From positions 3,167,001 to 3,231,000 of the forward strand of contig NZ_JAKRKC020000001.1 of NCBI RefSeq assembly GCF_022664455.2: a stretch of DNA of 64,000 nucleotides. The letters run 5' to 3'. A program made the position numbers and the translations under genes. The notes below the pieces were generated by a model. It made no database searches and was not told the DNA's origin. It saw only the letters and a list, made by a program, of their open reading frames with translations. Origin of the DNA: Actinomadura luzonensis (GTDB taxonomy: Bacteria; Actinomycetota; Actinomycetes; Streptosporangiales; Streptosporangiaceae). Below, piece by piece: positions 32,608 through 40,421 of this stretch. Numbering within the stretch: the first letter of the stretch is position 1; every line of letters starts with the position of its first letter.

Positions 32608-32943
32608 TCACTCGCAGGTGGGCGCGACCGGTGCGGGGTTGCCCATGACCACGTCGGCGGCGGTCGGGAAACAGCTCACGCAATTCTCGTTGATCCGGTA
32701 CAGGCTGGAGGTGCCTTGCTTGTCGACCAGTACGAACCGCACCTCGGCCAGGATCTTCAGATGGTGGGAGACGGTGGACTGGCCCACCCCGGACGCGGCC
32801 ACGATCTCGCCCACGCTCATCGGCGCGCGCCGCCGGGCCAGCAGCGACACGATCTGGATCCGGGTCGCGTCCGCGAGGGCCTTGAACCAGCTCGCGTACT
32901 CCTCGGCCTCCGCGCGCGGCAATGGCCCCTTGTTCTCATTCAT
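32608..32943 (-). CDS. ArsR-family transcriptional regulator
   Basis: A 111-residue winged-helix protein: WFKALADATRIQIVSLLARR, recognition helix GVGQSTVSHHLKILAEVRF and wing DKQGTSSLYRI. Cysteines lie only near the C terminus (ENCVSC and PTCE), an ArsR variant with a C-terminal rather than a helix-alpha3 metal site, as in some actinobacterial and ArsR-type-2 regulators. I chose the ATG at 32943, which is preceded within five bases by a palindromic operator and has no Shine-Dalgarno, so the message may be leaderless. It is the first gene of an operon with the methyltransferase-GNAT fusion. Confidence 0.9.
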   Translation of the reverse strand: MNENKGPLPRAEAEEYASWFKALADATRIQIVSLLARRRAPMSVGEIVAASGVGQSTVSHHLKILAEVRFVLVDKQGTSSLYRINENCVSCFPTAADVVMGNPAPVAPTCE

Positions 32944-32947
32944 CGTC

Positions 32948-32965
32948 AATCGACGATATTCGATT
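32948..32965 (-). promoter_or_regulatory. Palindromic ArsR operator
   Basis: AATCGA (32948-32953) and TCGATT (32960-32965) are perfect arms around a 6-base centre, directly upstream of the ArsR start. Arm length and spacing match ArsR/SmtB operators. Binding here would block transcription of arsR and the methyltransferase-GNAT fusion. Confidence 0.65.
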
Positions 32966-33025
32966 ATTCGGGAAAGTGGAAGCCCGGCGCCAGCTCGTAC
33001 ATGAAGGGCGGCTCTCGCCACAGGG

Positions 33026-33664
33026 CTACTTCGGGGCTGGTGGCGCGGACCCGGGCGGTGGGCCGTTGGCGAACGGGCTCAGGCCGATCCAGCTCGGGAA
33101 CGCGCGGCGGAGCGGGGCGGGGCCGTCGAGTTCGACGCGGCCGTCGTCCAGTGCCGTGCGCAGGCTGAGCCGGCCCAGGAAGACGTCGGCCATCGCGCGC
33201 AGCTCGGCGTCGACGTACAGGTTGATGTCGAGGCCCGGGTCGGTGATGCACAGGTCGGCGTCCGGGCCTTGGATGATCAGCCAGAACGCCGGCGGACGGC
33301 TGCGCGGCCGGAACTGGAATCGCACGACGGTGCGCTGCGCCGGGAGGTTCCCCGTGCGCAGCCGGCGGCGCAGGAACCACATGAGCAGGCCCGCGTCGAG
33401 GTGCTCGGCGCGCAGTTCGGCCGCCGCGAAGCGGTAGCCCCAGTGGCCGAGGGCGTCGATCACCGGGCGGAGCGCCTGGCCGGAGTCGGTGAGGTGGTAC
33501 TCGGGGCCGGCGCGGCGTTCCAGCAGCCCGACGCGTTCCAGCCTGGTCAGCCGCTGGGCGAGCAGGGAGCGGGAGATGCGGGGCAGGCCAAGCACGCGGT
33601 CATCGTGCATCCGCGCCACGGCACGGGCAAGTTCAAAAGCTGTACCGCTGCTGGTCGAGCACAT
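33026..33664 (-). pseudogene. HxlR-family regulator with missing part of the DNA-binding domain
   Basis: The chain runs MCSTSSGTAFELARAVARM and then directly LPRISRSLLAQRLTRLERVG and LTDSGQALRPVIDALGHWG, followed by a C-terminal ligand-type domain. In intact HxlR proteins about 25-30 residues, including the first helices with ERWTLLIVREL, lie between the N-terminal CSTS-like Cys and LPRIS. Their absence indicates an in-frame deletion in the wing/helix region. The C-terminal domain (about residues 90-200) is intact. A small, functional variant is possible but unlikely. It is divergent from a secreted-protein gene. Confidence 0.55.
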
Positions 33665-33720
33665 GTGCTGGTGTCCGGGCCGCATGCGGCTCTCCGCGGC
33701 GCCGATGGCTCCGACATCGA

Positions 33721-34221
33721 ATGTTCACATCTGGGATCGCCTGGCCGCGGCGGGCGCTGGGCGTCCTCGCGGCGTTCGCCGCCGTGGTCACGCTGATGGC
33801 GGGGCCCGCCTCCGCCGAGGTGTACCAGGAGTGCACCGGCGCGACCAAGAGCAACGTGTGCTTGACCATCACCGATCTCGGCAGCGGTGTCGTCAGGGTC
33901 GACATCGGCATCGACTACCACATCTCGCTGGAGGACGCGCGGGCGATCCTCGCGCCTCCGGGTGATCCGTTCATGGCCAAGATGTTCGGGGACGACCCGA
34001 GCTTCGACAACTTCCTGTTCTGGGTCGACCTCGACCCGGCCCAACTGGGCGCTTCGGCCGAGAACGGGCTCAGCGCCGGCTTCTCCAGGACCGTCCCCCG
34101 CAGCTGGCTCAACGAGGACTGGGAGGGCCGGGACGAGGTGTACGGCCAGGTCGTCCTGGAGGACCCCCGCACTGGCACGATCCAGAGGTTCAACAGCCCC
34201 GTGATCAGCCTCAACGCCTAG
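33721..34221 (+). CDS. Small secreted protein of unknown function
   Basis: The 166-residue product has an N-terminal signal peptide (positive WPRRALGVLAAFAAVVTLMAG, probable cleavage after PASA near residue 32). The mature part is rich in Asp, with ATKSNVCLTITDLGSGVVR and SEMW-like strands implying a beta-sandwich; two Cys may form a disulphide. No family is recognised. It starts 56 bases from the divergent HxlR-type gene and ends at a hairpin. Its role outside the cell is unknown. Confidence 0.72.
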   Translation: MFTSGIAWPRRALGVLAAFAAVVTLMAGPASAEVYQECTGATKSNVCLTITDLGSGVVRVDIGIDYHISLEDARAILAPPGDPFMAKMFGDDPSFDNFLFWVDLDPAQLGASAENGLSAGFSRTVPRSWLNEDWEGRDEVYGQVVLEDPRTGTIQRFNSPVISLNA

Positions 34222-34232
34222 AACGCGGCGCC

Positions 34233-34267
34233 GGCGCCCCCTCAGCTGATCCCGGCGAGGGGGCGCC
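34233..34267. terminator. Strong hairpin between convergent genes
   Basis: GGCGCCCCCTC (34233-34243) and GAGGGGGCGCC (34257-34267) are perfect 11-bp inverted arms with a 13-base loop, after the secreted-protein stop and before the convergent SDR gene. A bidirectional terminator is likely. Confidence 0.65.
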
Positions 34268-34300
34268 TGCTCATGCCCTCGCGGGTACGCCGTCCGGTGG

Positions 34301-35032
34301 TCAGATCATGCCTCCGGCGGCGTTGACGGTCTGGCCGGTGATCCATCGGGCGGCGTCGGAGGCCAGGAACGCGACGACGTCGGCGATGTCGGCCGGCTCG
34401 CCCAGGCGGCCCAGCGGCGTGCGGGCCTCGGCGTCGTCGATGACGTGCGGGGGCACGGTGTTGATGACGTCGGTGCGGGTCAGGCCGGGCAGGACGCTGT
34501 TGACCGTGACGGACCTGGCGCCCACCTCCCAGGCCAGCGTGCGGGCGAGCTGGTCACCGGCGGCCTTGCTCGCGGCCAGCAGCGCCATGCCGGGCAGCGG
34601 CGACACGGTCAGCGCGGAAGAGATCAGGATGATCCGGCCGTGGTCGCTGATGCGCCGCGCGGCCTCGCGCAGCGCCACGAACGTGGCCCGGACGTTGGCG
34701 TTCAGGTACTGGTCGAAGTCGTCATCGGTGGCGCGGGCCAGTGGCCCGGCGGTGGCCGTGGCCGCGTTGTTCACCCACACGTCCACCCGGCCGTACTGGC
34801 TCTCGGCCGCGTCGAACAACTCCTGGACCGCCTCGGGGCGGGTGATGTCGGTGCGGACCGCGGTGGCCAGGCCGCCCGCGTTCTTGATCTGGTCCACCGC
34901 CTGGGCGGCCGTCTCCTGGTCGCGGGAGCCGATGACGACGCGCATCCCCGTCGCGGCCAGCCGGTCGCTGATCGCCCGTCCGATTCCGCGCGATCCGCCG
35001 GTGACGACCGCGACCCGATCCTCGCTACGCAT
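34301..35032 (-). CDS. Short-chain dehydrogenase/reductase
   Basis: A 243-residue classical SDR: VVTGGSRGIGRAI cofactor motif at the N terminus, NNAATATAGPL (NAG variant), the catalytic Ser in ILISSALTVS and a lysine in ASKAAGDQLA where the usual YxxxK has lost its Tyr (LLAASKAAG). That Tyr loss is notable, since the Tyr is normally the acid/base. The end ITGQTVNAAGGMI fits oxoacyl-ACP-reductase-like enzymes. GGAGGAG precedes the ATG at 35032. It is divergent from a MarR gene and the palindrome between them suggests regulation by it. Confidence 0.88.
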   Translation of the reverse strand: MRSEDRVAVVTGGSRGIGRAISDRLAATGMRVVIGSRDQETAAQAVDQIKNAGGLATAVRTDITRPEAVQELFDAAESQYGRVDVWVNNAATATAGPLARATDDDFDQYLNANVRATFVALREAARRISDHGRIILISSALTVSPLPGMALLAASKAAGDQLARTLAWEVGARSVTVNSVLPGLTRTDVINTVPPHVIDDAEARTPLGRLGEPADIADVVAFLASDAARWITGQTVNAAGGMI

Positions 35033-35042
35033 GACTCCTCCA

Positions 35043-35081
35043 ATTGGTCGATTCTCTCGATAGTCCATAGCATCGACTAAT
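35043..35081. promoter_or_regulatory. Divergent operator, probable MarR site
   Basis: ATTGGTCGAT (35043-35052) and ATCGACTAAT (35072-35081) match in 9 of 10 positions as inverted arms around 19 bases, with inner TCGAT/ATCGA copies at 35057 and 35072. It lies midway between the divergent SDR and MarR starts in an AT-rich stretch. Confidence 0.55.
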
Positions 35082-35123
35082 TTGGTAGAGGGTGTCAACT
35101 GTCCAGGTAGTAGACTTCCTGCC

Positions 35124-35549
35124 ATGGCCTCCGCATCCGATGACGAGCTCGTGGAAACGCTGATCGGCGTCTTCATGGAGATCGACGGCCTGTTCAGCAT
35201 GGCGAGCCGCCGGCTGGGCCTGACCCCGCAGCAAGCGCAGCTGCTGTGTTTCGCCCACCGGCTGCAGCCGTCCTTCGGCGAGCTCGCGACCCTGCTGCAC
35301 TGCGACAAGACCAACATCACCGGCCTGGTCGACCGGCTTCAGCGACGCGGCCTGCTCACCCGTCAACCCGACCCCGACGACCGCCGGGTGACGCGCGTCC
35401 ACCTCACCCCTGAGGGCGAGACGGTCACCGGCCAGTTCCAGCAGGCCATCGACACCGCCCTGGCCGCCCGCTTCAGCTCCTGGCCCAGCACCCAACGCGA
35501 CAGCCTCGTCCACCTGCTCCGGTCCGCCACCACAGCACTACGTCCCTGA
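35124..35549 (+). CDS. MarR-family transcriptional regulator
   Basis: The 141-residue protein has the MarR winged-helix: LTPQQAQLLCFAHRL, SFGELATLLHCDKTNITGLVDRLQRRGLL, and the wing DPDDRRVTRVHLTPEG. The ATG at 35124 was chosen as the first in-frame start with a possible site upstream; a longer form from 35082 would run through the operator. It probably represses the divergent SDR gene and itself. The effector is unknown. Confidence 0.92.
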   Translation: MASASDDELVETLIGVFMEIDGLFSMASRRLGLTPQQAQLLCFAHRLQPSFGELATLLHCDKTNITGLVDRLQRRGLLTRQPDPDDRRVTRVHLTPEGETVTGQFQQAIDTALAARFSSWPSTQRDSLVHLLRSATTALRP

Positions 35550-35622
35550 CCTCGGCCGTCACTGTTGTCGCGGTCGAGCGGCGGGCTCTGGCCCTACCGC
35601 GCGCGTCCGCCTCCGGGCACGG

Positions 35623-36297
35623 TCACGTCGCGCCCGGCGACACCAGCCCGGTCTCGTACGCGAGCACGACGGCCTGGACCCGGTCCCTGAGCCCGAGCTT
35701 GGCCAGGATGCGGGCCACGTGGGTCTTCACCGTCGCCGGGCTGAGAGTCAGCCGTTCGGCGAGCTCGACGTTGCTCAGCCCGGTGGCCAGCAGCCGCAGC
35801 ACCTCCAGCTCCCGCGCGGTCAGCTCCGACAGGTCCCGGTGCGGGGCCTGAGGACCGGCGTCGTCCCGGCGGGCGAACCGCTCCACCAGGCGCCGGGTGA
35901 TGGCCGGGGCGAGCAGGGCGTCGCCGGTGCGCACCAGGGTCACCGCGGCCACCAGGTGCTCGGGGGTGACGTCCTTGAGCAGGAAGCCGCTGGCCCCGGC
36001 GGCGAGCGCGGTGTAGACGTAGTGGTCGAGGTCGTAGGTGGTCAGGATGAGGACGCGGGTGCTGCCGGTCGTGTCGTCGGCCAGGATGCGCCGGGTGGCC
36101 TCGATGCCGTCCATGCGCGGCATCCTGATGTCCATGAGGACGACGTCCGGCCTGGTACGCCGGGCCGCCTCCACGGCTTCGGCGCCGTCTGCCGCCTCGG
36201 CCGTCACCTCGATGCCATCAGCGGCCAGGATCATCCGGAACCCGGTGCGTACCAGGGCCTGATCGTCGGCGATGATCACGCGGAGAGAGTGGCTCAT
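35623..36297 (-). CDS. LuxR/NarL-type response regulator
   Basis: Receiver domain with ADDQALVRTGF, the phospho-acceptor Asp in VVLMDIRMPRMDG and Lys in FLLKDVTPEH; LuxR helix-turn-helix with LTARELEVLRLLATGLSN and SPATVKTHVARILAKLG. The start at 36297 overlaps the kinase stop as ATGA; a start four codons earlier is possible. It is the cognate regulator of the kinase upstream. Two similar NarL-type systems occur in this window (also 16.6-18.5 kb). Confidence 0.94.
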   Translation of the reverse strand: MSHSLRVIIADDQALVRTGFRMILAADGIEVTAEAADGAEAVEAARRTRPDVVLMDIRMPRMDGIEATRRILADDTTGSTRVLILTTYDLDHYVYTALAAGASGFLLKDVTPEHLVAAVTLVRTGDALLAPAITRRLVERFARRDDAGPQAPHRDLSELTARELEVLRLLATGLSNVELAERLTLSPATVKTHVARILAKLGLRDRVQAVVLAYETGLVSPGAT

Positions 36298-37658
36298 GAG
36301 GCTCGCCACGGTACCCGGGCCAAGATCCGGTACCCTCCCGCGGGGGTGTGTCCCGCGTTCAGGGTGCCGCCGTAGACGGCCAGCCGTTCGCGCAGCCCGA
36401 TCAGCCCGCGCCCGCCTGGGTGCGACGGGCCGCGCCGTGTGCCGCCGGTGTCGGTGACCTCGATCTCCAGCCGGTCGTCCTCGTGGCGGATCGAGACGGA
36501 CGCCGCCGCGCCCGCCGCGTGCTTGATCGTGTTCGTCAGGGCCTCCTGGACCACGCGGTAGGCGGCCAGATCGATCCCGGCGGGCAACGGGTCGGGCGGC
36601 AGCGACAGCTCGACGTCGACCGGGATCCCGGCGGCCCGGACCCGGGTGACCAGCGCGTCGAGCTGATCGAGCCCAGGCTGCGGCGCGAGCGCGTCCTGCG
36701 TATCGGGCGGCCTGTTCTGCGTGGCCTCATCCCGGAGGGCGCCGTTCTTGATGGCCTCGTTCTCCGTGGCCAGCAGGCCCATGACGTGACGGAGCTCGGA
36801 CATGGCCGCCCGGCCGCCCGCCTCGATCGCGAGCAGCGCCTGCTTCGACTCCGCGGGCTCGGCGTCCATGACCTTGCGCGCCGCCCCGGCCTGGATCACC
36901 ATCACGCTCACGTTGTGGGTCACGATGTCGTGCAGCTCGGCGGCGATCCTGGCGCGCTCCTCGTCCACGGCCGCGCGGGTGGCCTGCGCCTGGGCCCGCT
37001 GGAGCGCGTCCAGGCGATCCCGGCCGGCCCGCAGCCGCCCCTGCCAGAAGCGGACGGCCACCGCCAGCCCGCCCGCCCCCGCCAGCACGACGACAGGGCC
37101 CAGCCAGGACGGCAGCGCGGGGACGACGTCCTGGAAGACCACGCCGGTCAGCACGGCCGCCGCCGCCAGCCCTCCCGCCGCCGCCGGCCGGTGACGGCTG
37201 TAGGCGAGCGCGCCGTAGGCGGCGACGGCGCCGGCGAGCACGGTGATCCACGTCGCGGCCTCGTGGGTGGCCAGCGCGGCGAGCACGACCGTCCAGAAGA
37301 CGGCCAGCGGGTACCGGCGCCGCACCGCGAGCGGCAACGCGGTCAGGATCACCAGCGGCGGGGGCGGACCCTGCTCCGAGCGGGCCCGCGGGCCCGGCGG
37401 GGCCGGCGGGGCCGGGCTCACCGGCCGGGCGGGCGGATCGGGACGCAGCCGCAGGGACACGGCCGCCGGCCCTTGCCGCCCCTCGGCGGAGGCGTCGTGC
37501 AGATCGGCCACCGCGGCCACCGCGAGCACGGTCAGCAGCAGCGCGAGCACCAGGTCGGCCACCAGCGCCCGGCGTGACGGCCGGACGCGCGCCTCCTCCG
37601 GGCGCAACACCTCCCACACGTGCTGCCGCCACATCCGCCACCTTCGTTCCACGCTCAT
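36294..37658 (-). CDS. Membrane sensor histidine kinase, NarL/DesK type
   Basis: The first membrane helix (about residues 35-57) is followed by a proline-rich extracytoplasmic loop (about 65-105, with PPARPVSPAPPAPPGPR), then four hydrophobic helices (about 110-205). The HisKA_3 phospho-acceptor lies in IAAELHDIVTHNVSVM; HATPase_c shows VVQEALTNTIKHA, DTGG and GRGLIGLRERL. The dimerisation helix is interrupted by a charged insert (about 280-320). ATG at 37658 is taken because the preceding 12 codons lack resemblance to kinases. Signal and regulon are unknown; the neighbour downstream of the promoter is a secreted hydrolase in the opposite direction. Confidence 0.92.
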   Translation of the reverse strand: MSVERRWRMWRQHVWEVLRPEEARVRPSRRALVADLVLALLLTVLAVAAVADLHDASAEGRQGPAAVSLRLRPDPPARPVSPAPPAPPGPRARSEQGPPPPLVILTALPLAVRRRYPLAVFWTVVLAALATHEAATWITVLAGAVAAYGALAYSRHRPAAAGGLAAAAVLTGVVFQDVVPALPSWLGPVVVLAGAGGLAVAVRFWQGRLRAGRDRLDALQRAQAQATRAAVDEERARIAAELHDIVTHNVSVMVIQAGAARKVMDAEPAESKQALLAIEAGGRAAMSELRHVMGLLATENEAIKNGALRDEATQNRPPDTQDALAPQPGLDQLDALVTRVRAAGIPVDVELSLPPDPLPAGIDLAAYRVVQEALTNTIKHAAGAAASVSIRHEDDRLEIEVTDTGGTRRGPSHPGGRGLIGLRERLAVYGGTLNAGHTPAGGYRILARVPWRAS

Positions 37659-37875
37659 CGGGACATTGTCCCGGCTGCGCGACCGGCCACGCATCCGTCC
37701 CGATGACGGGAGCGCCGCCCGCCGGGACTACATCGCAGTGATGACGCCGGGCTCGGGTCGTTCCCCGGAGCTACCCGGATTCGGCACGACGGCCGACGCG
37801 CCCGCCGCGTGACCGCGCCTAGCGTCGTCCCGTCCGCGGGACGACCGCGGCCTCCCGAGAAAAGGCGACACACTG

Positions 37876-39003
37876 ATGCATCTTGCGAGAACGACGGTCC
37901 TCGCCCTGGCCGGGCTGCTCACCCTCACCGCGCCCACTCCCGCCGCCGCGGCGCCGGCGGCGGCGCCGCGGCTGCCCGCGCCGACGGGCTCCCACGCGGT
38001 CGGCGTCACCTCCCTCCACCTGACGGACGCCTCCCGGCATGACCCATGGGTCCCGGCGGCGACGTCGAGGGAGTTGATGATCTCCCTGTGGTATCCGGCG
38101 GCCGGGACGCGAGGCAGGCAACAGGCCCCCTACGTGACGCCGAAGGAGTCCGAGCTGCTGGTCAAGGACGCGGAGCTGCCCGTCGCGCCCGACACGTTGA
38201 GCAAGGTGCGGACCAACGCCTTCACCGACGCCGTGCCCGCGGGCCGCAAGCGCGGCCTGCCCCTGGTGGTGCTCTCCCCCGGCCTCGGCTCCCCGCGCAG
38301 CTCACTCACCAGCCTGGCCGAGGATCTGGCCAGCAGGGGCAACGTCGTGGTCGGGATCGACCACACCTACGAGAGCGTCGCCACCGCCTTCCCCGACGGG
38401 CGGGTCGCCACGTGCGTCGCCTGCGGGAACAAGGACGCGGACTTCGGTGAGCAGGTGGTCCGCAGCCGCGCGGCGGACGTCTCCTTCGTCCTCGACCAGC
38501 TCACCGGCGCGAAGCCGAAGTGGCGGGGAGCCGCGCTGATCGACCGGTCGCGCATCGGGATGGCCGGTCAGTCCGTCGGCGGCGCGAGCAGCATCGCGGC
38601 CATGGTGCGCGACAAGCGCATCCGCGCCGGGGCGAACCTGGACGGCACCACCTTCGCCCCGATCCCCGAGGGCGGCCTGGCCCGGCCGTTCCTGTTCATG
38701 GGATCGCCGGCGATGCACAGCCCCGGCGGCAAGGACGGGAGCTGGGGGCGCGACTGGAAGCAGCTGACCGGCTGGAAGCGGTGGCTGGTGGTGACCGGAG
38801 CGGAGCACGCGTCCTTCACCGACGTCCCGCTGCTGGCCGAACAGCTCGGCATCGACCTCGGGTTCGCCATGACCGGAGCCCGCTCCGTGGAGATCACCCG
38901 CACCTACGTCGCCGCCTTCTTCGCCCGCCACCTCACCGGGAAGCCGCAGCCCCTGCTGGACAAGCCGTCCGCCCGCTATCCCGAGGTGACGTTCGGCGGT
39001 TAG
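37876..39003 (+). CDS. Secreted alpha/beta hydrolase (PAF-acetylhydrolase/lipase-like)
   Basis: A signal peptide (about 1-26) precedes an alpha/beta-hydrolase: SLWYPAAG, the oxyanion segment VVLSPGLGS, the nucleophile elbow IGMAGQSVGGASS, the probable acid in ANLDGTTF and the catalytic His in GAEHASFTD. The order and the two internal Cys (ATCVACGNKD) are typical of actinobacterial PAF-acetylhydrolase-type esterases, which cleave short or oxidised acyl chains. RBS GAGAAAAGG precedes the ATG. It stands alone between the kinase promoter and a monooxygenase gene. Confidence 0.88.
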   Translation: MHLARTTVLALAGLLTLTAPTPAAAAPAAAPRLPAPTGSHAVGVTSLHLTDASRHDPWVPAATSRELMISLWYPAAGTRGRQQAPYVTPKESELLVKDAELPVAPDTLSKVRTNAFTDAVPAGRKRGLPLVVLSPGLGSPRSSLTSLAEDLASRGNVVVGIDHTYESVATAFPDGRVATCVACGNKDADFGEQVVRSRAADVSFVLDQLTGAKPKWRGAALIDRSRIGMAGQSVGGASSIAAMVRDKRIRAGANLDGTTFAPIPEGGLARPFLFMGSPAMHSPGGKDGSWGRDWKQLTGWKRWLVVTGAEHASFTDVPLLAEQLGIDLGFAMTGARSVEITRTYVAAFFARHLTGKPQPLLDKPSARYPEVTFGG

Positions 39004-39176
39004 GGCCTCCGGCGGAGACCCACCACGTGGTCGCCCGTAGCCCTGATCGCGTCGACCCCCTACCGTGGACCGCGATGATTTTCTGGCCGCGCCCGAGTCT
39101 GATCGTCGAGACCGAGGCGGACCGCAGGTCGGGCCAACTCGCATCATCGACACGAATCGGACGAGCAGGAGTCGAT

Positions 39177-40388
39177 ATGAGCGGCATCAGAGTGCTGGTG
39201 GCGGGGGCGAGCATCGCGGGGCCGGCGCTGGCCCACTGGCTGCGCCGGCGGGGGGCCGAGGTGACCGTGGTGGAGCGCGCCCCCGGGCTGCGCCCCGGCG
39301 GGCAGGCGGTGGACGCGCGCGGGGTGGCCAAGGAGGTCATCCGGCGGATGGGGCTGGACGCGCCGGTGCGCGCGGCCCGCACCGACACCGCGGGCGCGTA
39401 CATCGTGGACGCCGACGGGAACGTGCTGGAGACCCACCGCGCGGACGACCACGGCGGCGACGGGTTCATCGCCGACATCGAGATCCTGCGCGGGGACCTG
39501 TCCCGGGTGCTCTACGACGACACCCGGGACGGTGTCGAGTACGTCTTCGGCGACCGGATCGCCGAGCTCAGCCAGGACGCGGACGGCGTCGACGTGGTGT
39601 TCGCCGGCGGCGACCGGCGGCGCTTCGACCTGGTGATCGGGGCCGACGGGCTGCACTCGCAGCTACGCGCGATGGTCTTCGGGCCGCACGAGCGGTTCAT
39701 CCGCCATCTCGGGCTCGTGCTGGCCTTCTACAGCGTGCCCAACGAGTTCGGCGTGGACCGCTGGATGATCGACCACCAGGAGGCCGGCCGGTCCGCCGGC
39801 CTGCGGCCCGTCCCGGACGCGACCCGGGCGATGGCCATGTTCTCCTTCCCCGCGGCCGACTTCGACGTCGACCACCGCGACGTCGAGGCGCAGAAGCGCC
39901 TGCTGCGCGAGCGGATGGACGGCTTCGGCTGGTTGACGCAGCGCATCCTCGCGCACGTGGACGACACCCCGGACTTCTATCTGGACCAGGTCGCTCAGGT
40001 GGTGATGGACCGCTGGTCGAGCGGGCGGGTGGGGCTGCTCGGGGACGCGGCGTTCAGCGCGTCCCCGATGTCGGGGGCGGGCACCGGGCTGGCCCTGGTC
40101 GGCGCCTACCTGCTGGCCGGAGAGCTGGCGGCCGCCGGGTGGGACCCGGAGGCCGGGTTCGCCGGCTACGAGGCCCGGATGCGCTCGTACGTGGAGGCCA
40201 ACCAGGAGATCGGCCGGCTGCACGTCCACAGCCTCGGGGTGCCGGGGCCGGACGCCGGGCCGGGCCCCGATTTCGCCGGCGAATGGTTCGCCGAGCTGAT
40301 CGAGCGCGCGATCAACGGCGCCGAGCTGCCCGACTACGCGGGGGTGCCGGACTCCGGGGCCTCGGCCGGGCTGCCGATCAGCTCGTAG
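39177..40388 (+). CDS. FAD-dependent monooxygenase, TetX/PhzS-like group A
   Basis: The 403-residue flavoprotein shows the FAD motif VAGASIAGPALAHWLRRRG, the DG motif GADGLHSQLRAMVFG near residue 155 and the second FAD motif GRVGLLGDAAFSASPMSGAGTG near 285. The GASIAGPALA start, in place of GAGIAGL, is characteristic of the TetX-like subgroup, some of which inactivate tetracyclines or hydroxylate polyketides. The ATG at 39177 has AGCAGGAG upstream. No TetR or biosynthetic gene flanks it, so a detoxification role is only a guess. Confidence 0.88.
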   Translation: MSGIRVLVAGASIAGPALAHWLRRRGAEVTVVERAPGLRPGGQAVDARGVAKEVIRRMGLDAPVRAARTDTAGAYIVDADGNVLETHRADDHGGDGFIADIEILRGDLSRVLYDDTRDGVEYVFGDRIAELSQDADGVDVVFAGGDRRRFDLVIGADGLHSQLRAMVFGPHERFIRHLGLVLAFYSVPNEFGVDRWMIDHQEAGRSAGLRPVPDATRAMAMFSFPAADFDVDHRDVEAQKRLLRERMDGFGWLTQRILAHVDDTPDFYLDQVAQVVMDRWSSGRVGLLGDAAFSASPMSGAGTGLALVGAYLLAGELAAAGWDPEAGFAGYEARMRSYVEANQEIGRLHVHSLGVPGPDAGPGPDFAGEWFAELIERAINGAELPDYAGVPDSGASAGLPISS

Positions 40389-40421
40389 CCCACCGCCTCG
40401 GCCGGGCCCTTGCGCGCGCCG

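Noticed and set aside
25287..33021. Insertion sequences bounding the arsenic-type island
   Set aside because: Despite several gene fragments, I found no transposase, integrase, terminal inverted repeats or tRNA attachment site.
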